Shown here piece by piece: positions 51,501-59,287 of a DNA stretch of 64,000 bases; positions within the stretch are counted from its first letter, which is position 1; each line of letters begins with the position of its first letter. The DNA is from Symsagittifera roscoffensis. Its lineage: Eukaryota; Xenacoelomorpha; Acoela; Convolutidae. The stretch lies in the NCBI RefSeq assembly GCF_963678635.1, contig NC_087065.1:38277888-38341887 (forward strand), written 5' to 3'. A model generated the notes under the pieces. That model had not been told where the DNA came from and did no database searches. It saw only the letters and a list, made by a program, of their open reading frames with translations. The translations under genes were made by a program, and so were the position numbers.

Positions 51501-52440
51501 TTGAGAGGTTATTGATTCTTCAAAATTTTATGTCAGTAAATTAAAATTTAAATTTACTGCTGGAAATATTTTAATTATAAAAGTTTGATATTGTTTTTGT
51601 CGTACAATCATGAAATCGATTGGTAGGTTTCTTCCTAGTCGTTTGTCGTAACTTTTTCGAGGTCTTCTTCCAATACCGGGTAGTTCTAGTATTGTTCGGA
51701 ATATTGAATCTGATCTATTGAGTCGTAGAGACATATCTACTAAGTTTTTGTCATATAACATTTTTAAAATCTTGTAATTGTCTAATTCTAATCTAATTTT
51801 TTCTAAATCTAGGTTAGTTAAGGTCTGTTCGAGACTTTTGGTCGCACCAGATGAGTTATATCTGGTTCCAATAAGCCAAAATAACAAATTAATATTGAAA
51901 ACAGGACAAAAAACGAGAAAATACATGGAGTTCCAATTTTCTAAACCAGATATGTTTTTTTATAGATTTTCTCATACACGTTACCTTTGTATGAACTCCT
52001 AACTTATGTATAAAGTTTAAAATTTATAAACTTCTTACAAAATAGGTTAGTTAAAAACTTCAAAGTTTGTGTGAAGAAAAGAACCAAACCTAGCACAAAC
52101 TTCTCATCACGTTCTTCAAAATTCGGAACATGATGTCCCAAAACTTTCTATGATGTTGTTTTAATTACCAGCCAAAATTGTTTACCTTCATATATGCTGA
52201 TGGTGTGTCGTTGGCTCCGATGTGAAATAAATGAGACGTTGATGAGTCGTTAGCTCTAACTTGAATCTCGCTCTCGGCCCATTTTACATCGAAGTTGTAC
52301 CGATTCGGAGAACTAACTTCCGACACGAGAGCTTCGGGGCTCAAAATGTGAACAAGAAGGCACGAGAAGCAAATAAAGTGAAAAATAAGCACAATGTAAA
52401 ATAATTTGAATCTTCGAGGAAATCTCAGGAGAGTTGTCAT
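24053..52440 (-). CDS. Beta-1,3-galactosyltransferase-family protein, four exons, 405 aa
   Basis: The exons on the - strand are 52186-52440, 32967-33167, 25537-25788 and 24053-24562. All borders are GT-AG and all junctions are phase 0. The product is a type II Golgi protein: a signal anchor at residues 12-33, then a stem with NxS/T sequons. The GT31 catalytic domain follows in the expected order: VLVLIASRPDRVDLRQTIRN (about 113-132), RDIIVV with an acidic stretch, KVDDD at 210-214 (nucleotide-sugar/Mn2+ binding), KWVVS...YCNGPAYFFS, and WEDVFFGSC with Glu317-Asp318-Val319. The family transfers Gal or GlcNAc in beta-1,3 linkage to glycans. The exact donor and acceptor cannot be read from sequence. 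A LINE occupies intron 2 and a gypsy-type element occupies intron 1. Exon 1 is the least certain because 19 kb separates it from exon 2. Confidence 0.82.
24563..25536 (-). other. Galactosyltransferase intron 3
   Basis: The 974-bp intron is AT-rich, with no gene or clear repeat. Confidence 0.7.
25537..25788 (-). CDS. Galactosyltransferase exon 3 (residues 153-236)
   Basis: The acceptor is TATGCAG|GTCAAT and the donor is CCAAT|GTACGC. It carries LESEAKYSRDIIVV and the catalytic-site KVDDD, both hallmarks of beta-1,3-galactosyltransferases. A 78-bp palindrome lies 18 bp upstream of its acceptor. Confidence 0.88.
25807..25884. repeat. 78-bp near-perfect palindrome
   Basis: The two 39-bp arms meet without a spacer at AGCTCATGAGCT (25840-25851) and differ at a single base pair (25817 against 25874). 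It lies in the galactosyltransferase intron, directly upstream of the exon 3 acceptor, where the branch point would be expected. Confidence 0.95.
25885..26334. other. AT-rich intron sequence between palindrome and LINE target duplication
   Basis: I see no gene. Confidence 0.5.
26335..26652. repeat. Long target-site duplication of LINE, left copy (318 bp)
   Basis: It runs from AGCAACAGCAAAGTC to CCTTAACGTTTG and matches 31099-31400 along its length with about ten substitutions. The left copy also has an extra 15-bp tandem unit (TTTCTTTCCTTTACG) near its right end, accounting for most of the length difference. Confidence 0.85.
26792..27872 (+). pseudogene. LINE N-terminus: 2A, zinc fingers and first half of endonuclease
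   Basis: The first ATG at 26792 is in frame with LLEAGDIESNPGP and QCHHC. A frame change follows, before the next open segment (27006-27872). That segment carries two PHD-type fingers: CAVCKRAF...CHLKKSC...WLCSSH and CKACKKT...CPKCRGRFHQAC...WDCAAC. The APE endonuclease then begins with RILQWNADGI (catalytic Asn) and AIIQESKL (catalytic Glu) and reaches INVTNIYIPP before the frame is lost. The fingers presumably bind nucleic acid or chromatin, which is inference. Confidence 0.85.
26831..26857 (+). promoter_or_regulatory. 2A-like ribosome-skipping motif at LINE N-terminus
   Basis: Nine codons read GDIESNPGP, matching the 2A consensus D(V/I)ExNPGP, preceded by LLEA. It lies only about 20 residues after the first ATG. 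N-terminal 2A sequences are known from trypanosome L1Tc/ingi and several other APE-type LINEs, where ribosomes skip the final Gly-Pro bond. Activity here is predicted, not shown. Confidence 0.85.
27873..28690 (+). pseudogene. LINE endonuclease second half and linker
   Basis: The endonuclease continues with YGGDVNAHSRL (Asp and Asn catalytic residues), then a TGA where a Trp codon would fit. It goes on through LLCANDGTPTRIN and GSDNLPMVI. The family motif is SDH, so the catalytic His is Asn here (AAC for CAC). A basic linker rich in KKK and EEK runs to about 28690, where the frame shifts again. Confidence 0.85.
28695..30065 (+). pseudogene. LINE reverse transcriptase with deletion of motif A
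   Basis: The segment shows LKKMKNRGAAGPDEVPPTFL, SYRPVSLTSCIVKLLERRIF, GVPQVAVLSPMLFLFYIN (motif B), IFADDLTIWA (motif C with the catalytic Asp pair) and KLLGIYMNRTLSFQQHV. Between RRIFHRLYNLW and KVWKEDLL, near 29115-29145, the stretch that should contain QxGFRxGRS and the motif A Asp is absent. KVWKEDLL is normally the sequence just after that Asp. This looks like an in-frame internal deletion of some 70 codons, which alone abolishes polymerase activity. The thumb region extends to about 29960. Confidence 0.88.
30060..31039 (+). pseudogene. LINE RNase H domain and C-terminal CCHC
   Basis: RNase H shows all four carboxylates in context: IYTDRSA, EEEKEAM, ICIDSQSLIAAL and WVPGHMDIPGNELADK. 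A C-terminal knuckle CPKCFQYNQTLEHWLLEC follows, and the frame ends at 31037-31039. This domain would remove RNA from the hybrid during target-primed reverse transcription. Its frame differs from that of the RT and is joined to it by a shift at about 29970-30060. Confidence 0.9.
31060..31098 (+). repeat. (AAG)n tail of the LINE
   Basis: About twelve GAA/AAG triplets with one GCA interruption end the LINE 3' UTR. Simple trinucleotide tails in place of poly(A) occur in I-type LINEs. Confidence 0.9.
31099..31400. repeat. Long target-site duplication of LINE, right copy (302 bp)
   Basis: It is the partner of 26335-26652. Similarity stops sharply after AACGTTTG on both sides. Confidence 0.85.
31401..32126. 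other. Intron 2 sequence with one hairpin element
   Basis: I see no gene. A short foldback element is listed separately at 31626-31752. Confidence 0.5.
31626..31752. repeat. Short foldback element, 127 bp
   Basis: The arms begin TTTCAATGTCAGTGTCCAC and, inverted at the far end, GTGGACACTGACTATGAAA. The complementarity extends inward imperfectly through ATATCGATT and AATCGATTT. Size and structure suggest a small MITE. No target duplication was established. Confidence 0.7.
32127..32424 (-). mobile_element. Degenerate Helentron-like element
   Basis: Read on the - strand, the 3' end matches the family (AACAAGACTGCTCTTATCAT and GGCGAAGCCCT at 32128-32155). The 5' part has a diverged version of the conserved GTGCTCGGGGTGGG block (32385-32400). 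The middle is shortened and not alignable by eye. Confidence 0.5.
32425..32966. other. Intron 2 sequence next to exon 2
   Basis: I see no gene. Confidence 0.5.
32967..33167 (-). CDS. Galactosyltransferase exon 2 (residues 86-152)
   Basis: The acceptor is GTTTTCAG|GGCGAC and the donor is GCC|GTATGT. It encodes the start of the GT31 domain, including the conserved R-x3-IR-x-TW block as RQTIRNTWA, and ends in the hydrophobic strand NFVLLFA. Confidence 0.85.
33168..35429. other. Intron 1, part 3' of the gypsy-type coding region
   Basis: It probably includes the 3' end of the retroelement, but no LTR could be matched. A perfect palindrome (GTGTTGAAACTAC, two bases, GTAGTTTCAACAC) lies at about 33624-33651. 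A GC-richer island with an open + strand frame lies at 33470-33660. The words GGTGGGTTAGGCC are repeated near 34400 and 34443. On the - strand, 33750-33900 has an open stretch similar in style to the coding region at 35430-36310. No function is assigned. Confidence 0.4.
35430..37317 (-). pseudogene. Unexplained coding region 3' of env-like region
   Basis: On the - strand, frames follow one another: 37102-37317, 36629-37105 (rich in Ser, Pro, Asn and Gln), then a long ATG-less open frame at about 35674-36313 of some 210 codons, and a last one ending at about 35440. The ATG-less frame has ordinary amino-acid composition (for example LYNTPYDNERFSNELYLITT) and little low complexity, so it probably was translated. 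No known domain was recognised. It could be an accessory protein of the element or part of a second inserted element. Confidence 0.5.
37400..40300 (-). pseudogene. Env-like region of the gypsy-type element, broken
   Basis: Open segments at 39751-40251, about 38636-39420 (with one internal TAG), 38007-38342 and 37603-38127 lie downstream of integrase, where errantivirus-type elements carry an envelope gene. The middle segment is Cys-containing and the downstream part has a membrane-like hydrophobic stretch near 37480-37530 followed by a basic tail. The assignment rests on position, Cys content and that hydrophobic stretch, not on a recognised fusion domain. Several frame changes and a poly-G run interrupt it, so no intact glycoprotein can be made. 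Confidence 0.55.
39580..39614 (+). repeat. Poly-G tract
   Basis: About 35 bases of almost pure G, with two or three A interruptions, lie within the env-like region. It could form a G-quadruplex. Its true length may be misassembled. Confidence 0.9.
40301..42100. other. Spacer between integrase and env-like region
   Basis: A frame at 40333-40566 (-) may be the start of the env-like region. From 40800 to about 42100 I see no convincing coding on either strand. It may contain splice signals for a subgenomic RNA, but none could be picked with confidence. Confidence 0.4.
42100..43538 (-). pseudogene. Gypsy-type integrase, broken
   Basis: The N-terminal zinc finger (FHSLHTKGH ... CNDCITCQF) is in the segment 43071-43538. 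The catalytic core follows in 42814-43071, with MVIVDAFTHYVAVNP, VTDNGTEF (Asp) and NGLVEGMKR (Glu). The first core Asp would fall at the frame break near 43071. A C-terminal SH3-like part (LKIGTYVLIPIF, GPYQVIDKPTD) is readable at about 42190-42400 with a stop inside. The enzyme would insert element cDNA. This copy is dead. Confidence 0.85.
43475..43686. repeat. 106-bp tandem duplication inside pol
   Basis: ATTTCTTAGAATGGTGATAT starts at 43475 and again at 43581, and the copies agree nearly throughout. The duplication lies between the RNase H and integrase segments. At 106 bp it shifts the reading frame. Confidence 0.9.
43878..44690 (-). pseudogene. Gypsy-type RNase H and connection
   Basis: The uninterrupted 270-codon segment begins with YLRPFCNIL and FEWTTEHQTRFEEIK (RT connection). 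RNase H acidic residues follow in CDTSNFGIGAALL (Asp), STLMTECTSIMY (Glu) and VLFTDHKPI (Asp). A Cys/His-poor linker runs toward the integrase. It is in the correct order between RT and integrase. Confidence 0.88.
44750..45951 (-). pseudogene. Gypsy-type reverse transcriptase, frameshifted
   Basis: The 5' part (45052-45951) includes NPVIILAKGESLKKNLDARYL, motif A as YFTTADMNSAYVQMPLD, and EFNRL. A frameshift near 45070 is followed by YGICIGPAAFSAFMSKIF and the catalytic YLDD at about 44965-44980. A stop follows within the thumb near 44880. The leading 150 residues before the RT fingers may belong to the protease-RT linker. Confidence 0.9.
46400..46480 (-). pseudogene. Gypsy-type protease active-site fragment
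   Basis: On the - strand, IDSGAESNIINIPTW is readable at about 46427-46471, the DSG(A) signature of a retroviral-type aspartic protease. Flanking frames are broken and the whole domain could not be delimited. Confidence 0.7.
46866..48895 (-). pseudogene. Gypsy-type Gag capsid and nucleocapsid
   Basis: Capsid: the segment 48152-48895 ends with GPEPVNTPLHQNW and QTALDGAAQKWFSV, a retrotransposon Gag signature. The helical segment 47579-48049 follows (NKTIKQLAVRIETLVRKAYS and a long alpha-helical stretch). The zinc knuckle is CNYCQRYGHSIAE, with TGA exactly where the last Cys codon is expected (about 47579). A basic Ile/Lys/Asn-rich nucleocapsid tail continues in shifted frames to 46866. Gag would bind and package the element RNA. 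Confidence 0.85.
49033..51926 (-). pseudogene. 5' frames of the gypsy-type element, function unrecognised
   Basis: Several - strand segments precede the capsid: 51528-51926, 50288-50569, 49711-50124, 49323-49523 and 49033-49308. The segment at 49711-50124 (137 codons, charged, likely helical) and the one at 50288-50569 (Lys/Arg-rich C-terminal half) look like matrix or N-terminal Gag material, but no domain is recognised. 50630-51520 contains no clear coding. The phrase GGATAAGCCTTGAT/GAAACCTTGATGATC recurs near 51110-51230. Confidence 0.45.
51840..51849 (-). promoter_or_regulatory. Candidate primer-binding site and 5' LTR edge of gypsy-type element
   Basis: The - strand reads ATAACTCA, two bases, then TGGTGCGACC. 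A TGG start two bases after a CA end is the usual LTR/primer-site layout, so the LTR edge would be at 51852. The matching tRNA was not identified and a second LTR was not convincingly found. Confidence 0.35.
52186..52440 (-). CDS. Galactosyltransferase exon 1 (residues 1-85)
   Basis: It begins with a short basic N-terminus (MTTLLRFPRRFK) followed by a hydrophobic anchor of about 22 residues (LFYIVLIFHFICFSCLLVHI). This is the topology of a Golgi glycosyltransferase. The stem follows, with an NDS sequon. It ends at AAG|GTAAAC in phase 0, matching exon 2. The link to exon 2 is inferred from orientation, phase and the missing N-terminus of the downstream exons. Confidence 0.65.
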
Positions 52441-54974
52441 GATAGCACACTCGAATTTTGATATGGAGCTTAAAACAGCTTTTGGGTCGTTATGACCTCA
52501 TGTTGATATTGATTAAGGTGCGAATTTATAAATAAACATTTCGTACGCGATAGTTCAATTCGGTCAGACTGAATTGGATAGTTATCTTGTAGATATATAA
52601 ATTCATCACTTGCAATTCACAATGATAACAAATTCAGGACTTAAACTTTGTTGCTGGGAGATTGTGATGAGCAAAAGAGACAGACTGGAGAATCGGTAGG
52701 CAATGGTATCCGCTTTAGAGACAACGGAATTTGGACTATAATATGTAACAGCACCGAAGTCAAGTAAGACCTGAAAAAACCATAATTTTGTTATTAGAAG
52801 GGCAGATCTGTCGTGCAATTGTGGGCGAGGTGAGCTTAAAATTAGCGGGGTTCCTTAATTAAAAAAATACAGATACCCTGATGTGTTTTCATTTCAACTT
52901 TTCGTTAATAAATCATGAACTAAGTAACTATGTTGAATTTAACACGAGGTATGGTATCAACTTGGTTAATTTACGTTTTTGAACGGCCATTTCATAGTAT
53001 TTTGTCTACTGAGCTGCTGTGTTTGTCCATAATTAGTGTTATACGGGACCCTATCCCCCTACTGGGCTTCACACTGACCCCTTTGTCGCACTCATACCAG
53101 ATCTGTTTTTTAAAATTTCAAGGCAATTTGCAGTCGCGCATTTTATCTTATCGAGCTATTGCAGAACTACAGAAAACATTTTTTGCCAAAATAAAATAAG
53201 GTCTCGATAACTGTTACCAACGAATTTCAAAAAATTGGTTAAATTTATCAAAAAATACCAGAAAAGAGAAAATGAAAGGTTTCGTGAAACGTTGTAGCTT
53301 GCAACATGTGTTTTTTTTTCAATATGGGACGGGTATATTTTCTATTCATATTTACGCCATCTAAAACTCTTCCAGCTTTGTTTCAACCTTTGATGCACGT
53401 TTTATCCATTTTTGTGACAAATATCCTCAACTCCCATAAAATTCGTTTTATATCATGACTTTTACGGAAAATTTTGCCCTTAATTGGTTCAAAAGGCATT
53501 TTCACTATATTGTCACTGGTCAAAATAATACAAAACATTATATTGATTTCGAAAAGGTGTTAGAAGGTTCAATTCACAAGCTTTACTTGTCAATTTAGAG
53601 GTTCAAATCATACAGTATACAGATATCACTATAGACTGCACAACACTATAGGCACATTTGAGCCTGCGTATTAATTTTATTTGCAATGAAAAGCGCGGGT
53701 TTAAATATCGAAAAAAGATTTTCGTATCAAATGAAAAAATTTCATTATTATGAAAACATTTTTTTTTCTTCAATTTTTTCTTTCATCTTATCATTCACGC
53801 GTTATGTAAATACAAAGGGATATATTTTAGATCGGTTAGTTGATTATTAGGAGTACCTTGTTTGCTTCAAATAAAACCCCCATCAATTTACAAAAAGATA
53901 GTCGCAAGTAAAATCTTTTTCATAATTTTAACTTAAAAAAATCAAAAGGATCAATAAAATATTATTTGCTGTAATTATTTTCTACGGGCAAAATTAATTA
54001 ATTCTTCAGCGAGCGATATTTCAAATCATTTTCCAAATAAAAAATTATATCGATTAATGATACGGCCCATTTTTTTATCTGGCAACTCGTGCTTTCATTA
54101 GAAAGTCAACATGTTCAAAAACAGCTGTATATAACAGCCTGCGCTGTCATTCAATTTGCTATTTTGCTTCTGTGTCTCGGAGAAAACCAGAAAAAAGTGA
54201 GATAAAAACGGGCAATAACAAAAGAAAAAGGAAAACTTGTTGTAATTTAGACGCTAAAACTCCAAACAAATCAGGTTTCATTTCACTTCAACCATTCATC
54301 TTCTGCCATAAGTTAGTGAATGTGTGCTGCGAGAAACTTTTCAGCTAAAACAAAAACACCTTAAAGCTCTTCCTTCTTTTGTTTTGTTCATTGTTCAAAA
54401 TTTCAAAGAAAGTAACAGAATGGGTATGTTTCTTGCGGTTTATTCAAGTCCAATTTCGGCAATCAAAATCAAAGGTTTCATTTCTTCCCAACTAAATAAA
54501 GGTTTCCAAATAAAAATATTTATTCCCTGATTTCAATTAAAAATCGAAAATTTTCTTGCATTACGTTTTTGGCAAAATTATAGAGTTTGAAAATATCAAT
54601 TGTCACTGATCGGGACTTATTTAAGGTTTTTAAGAACTTAGTAAGGATGATGAAGACTTAAACGCAAAGTTTTTAAGCAATGAAAACTAATCAGCACTCA
54701 GCATTGTTCCAAATTCAGTTGTAGCAAGCTTACTGATCATTTTATTTCTCTGCACGTTTCAAATTAATCGCGGTTGCTATTACATTATGGCTACTGGGGT
54801 GAAAAAAGATCCAAACTTATAAAATATTCAAAAAATCCAAAAACTGTAACAAGTGCGGCAAAATCAGTTGAGGCAAATGTTCAGTACAAAAGTGTGATAA
54901 GTTTTTCTTTTTGTACTTGACATTGTGGTGGGGCGCTATCTAACAAAAAAAAGAATTTTTTTAATGTTTTTTAT
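52441..54974. other. 5' flank of the galactosyltransferase gene, no gene supported
   Basis: This would contain the galactosyltransferase promoter. A - strand frame at 52606-52779 follows a good acceptor (TTTTTTCAG) and could be a 5' exon, but its product is not recognised. The rest is AT-rich without structure. Confidence 0.4.
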
Positions 54975-55300
54975 TGTTCCGACTTTCGAAGAAAACGGAA
55001 TATTTATAATCGGTGTGGTTTTTTTATTTGGTCAATTTTCACCAATCGAAACAATAGTTTTCAACAAACAGTTTTTATACCCCATTGAAGATAACGAATT
55101 TCTGAGTTCAAATTCAAAAAGTTATTTTACCTCCAATTGTTTTGTGCAAAGTTCTGGGGGTTTGAAAGTTGCCAAATTGGCCATGTTCTGAATTCAATTA
55201 TGCGCGCTTTGATGAGTTTTTTCACAATGCTGAGAGTGTAACGCGAATAATCTATGCGTGGCGAATTATCTTGCTCAACAAAATCGTTCTAAATTGAATT
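54975..55300 (+). mobile_element. Diverged Helentron-like element, subfamily B, 5' part
   Basis: It starts with TGTTCCGACTTTCG as in the main family, but the interior differs (GAAAACGGAATATTTATAAT, CAATTTTCACCAATCGAAAC). The same interior is found at 57150-57600. The 3' terminus was not found. Confidence 0.5.
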
Positions 55301-55689
55301 GAGGCTTGCTAATTGGTCGTGGTAATTTCGTACGACTCAAACTTATACACTCTGATGTTGTCCAAAAATTACGGACGCCTCTTTTCAGGAATTCGGCCCC
55401 CTGCCGACCCAAAGGTTCCCTCCTTTGTACTAGTTTGAGAAATCCATTTCTAGCGACGGACAATTAAATTTTTTAGGCGCCAATATATACTAATTTTGAG
55501 GGGAGAGCGAGCGCTGAAAAAACGCGATTATTTGTTCGAAATTTTCAAAAAACTGCCTAAAAACGCCAAAAATGCCTAGAAACAGGGTCTCTGTTGTGCT
55601 ATGGAAGAGCTCGGAAAAACAATTTGGTCGATCTGAAAAAAAGAGGTCGACAAAAAAGAGGTCGTCAAATAAAAGACAAATTTAATAAT

Positions 55690-55910
55690 TTATGTACAAA
55701 TAGCCATTTTTGACTGAAATTTTTATTTTCTTCGAAAAGTTTTTTTGTACTGAGGTCAAAATGGAAAAGATACTTTACCTGTGATTAATTTCTGTAAAGT
55801 TATTGGGGTTTAAAGATTGCCAATTTTGCCATGAAGGGATAATTAACGCGTGATAAATTTCGAGCTATTAACGCGTAAGCGGCGATAAACGCGGTCAAAT
55901 ATTTCCTCAA
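55690..55910 (+). mobile_element. Internal fragment of Helentron-like element
   Basis: It aligns with the central part of the main family, from TAGCCATTTTTGACTG to GCTATTAACGCGTAAGCGG, without either terminus. Confidence 0.65.
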
Positions 55911-56089
55911 CTTGATTTATTTCAATTTCTCTCCAACATCCTGCATTCTGATTGGTTGAAAATTCGCATCATTCAACGGTCTAGCGAACTTTAACTCAAT
56001 TGCGTTTTTGTAAACTTAATCAGGTTTGGTTTCAATCAAAATCAAGAATTCACTAAGTCACTATTTCAAAGTTTTTGAAAATAAAAATT

Positions 56090-56607
56090 AACAAGACTGC
56101 TCGTATCAGGGCGAAGCCCTGAAAGTTCTGACTGCTTTTTAACGTTTATGGAGCAGTAATAACATAAACAACATAAAAAAACTGAATGAAATAAAATAAA
56201 ATGAAAAACTTTTCTAAATTTTGAAAAATTTACTATGAAAATCATCCCCCCACACGCCATATAAAGTACAAAACAATAGATTTAGCTCCTTGTAACAAAT
56301 CAGTTATGCAAATAAGCTTCTTTCAACCAATTCTGAACAATTTTTAAGACGGATTAAATCTCCGCTTACGCGTTAATAGCGCGAATTTCATCGCGCTTTA
56401 ATTGTCCCAAATTAGTCAAAATGGCCAAAATGGCAATCTTTAAACCCTCATAACTTTACGAAAAATGATCACAGGTGAAATATCTTTTCAAATTTAAGCT
56501 CAGGACAACAATAGCTTTCGAATGCTATAAAAAATTCCGTCAAAAATGGCTAGTTAAAAAGTCGAAATATGTCTGAAGGAAAAAACCCACCCCGAGCACA
56601 AATATTC
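56090..56607 (-). mobile_element. Helentron-like element copy, reversed
   Basis: Read on the - strand it has all internal blocks and a 3' hairpin (CAGGGC and GCCCTG) followed by CGAGCAGTCTTGTT at 56090-56103. The 5' terminal 25 bp with the hairpin are missing: sequence stops at GAATATTTGTGCTCGGGG. Confidence 0.85.
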
Positions 56608-57149
56608 ATTAGAGAGGAACAATTAGAGAGCACGAAAATCAATTTTTAAATTGTTAAGCAGCACAGTACCTGCTCAAGTAATTTTGAAAGCAATTGTCTG
56701 CGCAAAAAATTTGATTCGAAAGATTTGATGCATTTTAAATCCTCATTTGAACATGCAAGTGTAGTTTTTAATAATGGTTTGCTTCAAAACAAAATTTTTT
56801 ATTTCATGCATTAAGATGAATTGATATTAATTAATTTTTGAATACTCATTTCTAATAAAACAAAAAAGCAATTCTAATACCTCACTGCACGCGCAATGAC
56901 CTCGCAATGTTCTCTGAGCGCTTAAATTTTTGAAAAGAAACTCCGTCAGAGGCACATTTTTATTGCGGTCTATGAAGATCTTGGCATCAAAAATGTTTAT
57001 ACTGAATTGAATTATCCCTCTTATAGCACTGCCTTATTTCGTTTGGGAAAAGCAATGATTTTGACATTAAATTGTCGTTTACCTTTCGAATTAAGTAAAA
57101 CGTAAGCATGCATAAGATGATTATTCATAGCATATTCAGACCATTTTTG
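56608..57149. other. AT-rich spacer
   Basis: I see no gene. Confidence 0.5.
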
Positions 57150-57600
57150 ATCAATATAACAGTCTCAACAAAATTTTTTTCATTACACAAAAAATATTGA
57201 CCCTTGATTTTAAATTTGAAAAGATACTTTTATTGCAAACATCTCTTGTCGAAGTTCCCAATTTGGTCATGCTCTGATCTAAATTATGCGAGCTTTGAAT
57301 ATATATAGAAATATGTGTATGTGTATATATTATATTATATATTTTGCTGAGAGCTCAAACATGATTAGGCACTGAGAAAAAAATTGGATTTGAAATGAGG
57401 CAAACTAATTGTTCATAATTTTTCCATAATGCGACTCATAATTTAACACTTAATTTTTGACATTGTAATTCCAAAATCAGTTGGAATCCAAACAAGAGGT
57501 CGATATCTTCAATGAGGCATAAAAAATTCGTGTTGAAAACTATTATTTCGATCGGCGAAAATTGACAGAAGAAAAAAAACACAAAAGTCGGAACAATAAG
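57150..57600. mobile_element. Rearranged subfamily B Helentron-like fragments
   Basis: 57150-57440 is similar to 55050-55330 in + orientation (CCAATTTGGTCATG, AATTATGCGAGCTTTGA). 57440-57600 is in - orientation and ends with AGTCGGAACAATAA, the inverted 5' terminus. The two parts of one family therefore meet head to head, implying an inversion or two insertions. Confidence 0.5.
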
Positions 57601-58774
57601 GCCTGGCCTGCAAATCTTTCAGCACCAAACATTAATTTATCAAGCCGCTTTGGTATGAACATTTTTAGGCGATCACGGAGGACGCATGAGAGTAATTTCC
57701 GCTAATAGTTATTTCAACTTGAACTGGGAATGACAAACAAATTTCATTGATGTTTCTATTTTTTTCTACAACTAGTTTTTTTTTTTAAATAGAAAAGTAG
57801 GGTCTAAACTTCAGAAAATTTTTACAGAACGTATAAAACTAAATTCTATTCAATTTTATAAGTTGGAGGTCTTGAGATTACTTTAGTCTATTCAGCAAAA
57901 TTCTCAGCTGTTTTTTGATACACTGCTATACGAATCACAATTGGGTTATCTGGAATTTTCTATGAAAATCAAATGCAACTTTTTATTCGTTTCTTCAAGT
58001 ATTGGAACACTAATTTTGAGCAGTTTCACGTCAAAATTTGCGTCTCTTCAAATGTTTTAATCGTAAACAATTTTTACGGTATTCTCAAAACGATACTTAA
58101 AAATTGCCAACTGACAAAATGTTGATCCTTAATCAGCTGGAATATTTTAAATTGATTCTCACCTTTTTCAAGCAGATGCAGCAACTTTTTTCAGCCAATT
58201 GCAATCCAACTATCAATTTTGCCGTTCAAAAAAAATGAGCGACCAGAGAAAAAACAATGTTTTCGTTTGTAGTCTGGTTTTCCTCACCGGTATTTTTAAG
58301 TGTTTTGGCTTAACTAAATCGTACTATATAAATCACTGAATTTCCAAGGCTAGTAAGATATGTCTATGAATTAGTCTGAATTTGTCAGTACCGAAATTTG
58401 CAAATTGTGACGTCCAATTATCTATCGAAGTAATTGACTATTTCGAAAAAACTTTGAATGGCTGTTTTGTCAAAGTTCGCTAATATGAAAGTGCACCACA
58501 CAAAATTTGATTTAATTTTGCATATTTTTGATCCAGTTTGATTTTGATTTTGGTCTAGTTTCTACCCATAAAAGAAAATATGCATTTAAATTTTTTTATC
58601 GATTCTTATTGTCCGGATAAATTAATTATGACACTGTATACCTTGCGGCTAGTAACAACTGTTTCTATAACTGAATTTACAGCAATTCATTTGAGCCGGA
58701 CTTGTTAATCACTTACATGCCGCATTTTTCAGATCCGGGCTAATCAGGCATAAGGAATTGCATTTCAAAAACTA
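57601..58774. other. AT-rich spacer
   Basis: I see no gene or clear repeat. Confidence 0.5.
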
Positions 58775-59287
58775 TTTTGTAACGAAAGAGACGGAATAAT
58801 ATTCGGGGTGGATTTTTTTCAGACAAATTTGGACTTTTTAAAACTTTTGACACATTTTTTTTTCTATACCATCCAAAAGGTATTGTTGCCTTGAGGTCAA
58901 ATTTGAAAAGATATTCTACTCGTGATTTTTTTTCATAAAGTTATGGGGTTTAAAAATTGCCATTTTGGTAAATTTCGGTAAACTAACGCGCGAAATATTT
59001 CGCGCTATTAACGCGTAAGCGGATATTTAATCCCTAATTGAAACGTTCCGAATTGGGTGAAGCAGGCTATTTGTCATCATTTTTACGTTACTAGGAGCAA
59101 GTTCTACTTAATCGTACTTTATATGGCGTGTGGGGGGATAATTTAAAAAAAAACTTAAACTTTTGTAATTTTTTTCTTTTTTTATTGAAAACATCATCAT
59201 TTTTTTAAAAAGCGAACACTGCTTCATAGACCTTAAAAAACGGTCCGAACATTTAGGACTGCTTGCCCTGATACGAGCAGTCTTGTT
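58775..59287 (+). mobile_element. Helentron-like element, first unit of tandem pair
   Basis: It is a diverged copy whose 5' hairpin is partly lost (ACGAAAGAGACGG). The central GCG block and the end CGAGCAGTCTTGTT are intact. The next unit begins at the following base. Confidence 0.75.

Larger units (their letters stand above)
35430..51930 (-). mobile_element. Large Ty3/gypsy-type retroelement with env-like region (Tor-like), inactive
   Basis: This element is in sense orientation inside galactosyltransferase intron 1. In order on the - strand it has 5' coding frames of unknown role, Gag capsid and nucleocapsid, protease (DSGA), RT (YLDD), RNase H, integrase with an HHCC finger and DDE core, an env-like region, and a further 3' coding region. 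The domain order PR-RT-RH-IN is that of Ty3/gypsy. Gag and integrase styles recall the Tor elements of larvaceans (from memory, unverified). Nearly every domain is cut by stops or frameshifts. At about 16.5 kb it is long for the class. Outer limits are uncertain; only a candidate inner edge of the 5' LTR was found. Confidence 0.8.

Noticed and set aside
52606-52779. Extra 5' exon of the galactosyltransferase gene
   Set aside because: A good acceptor precedes it, but the product is unrecognised and exon 1 at 52440 already starts with ATG and a signal anchor.
52930-53199. 89-codon + strand frame
   Set aside because: No domain, no conservation evidence, AT-rich flanks.
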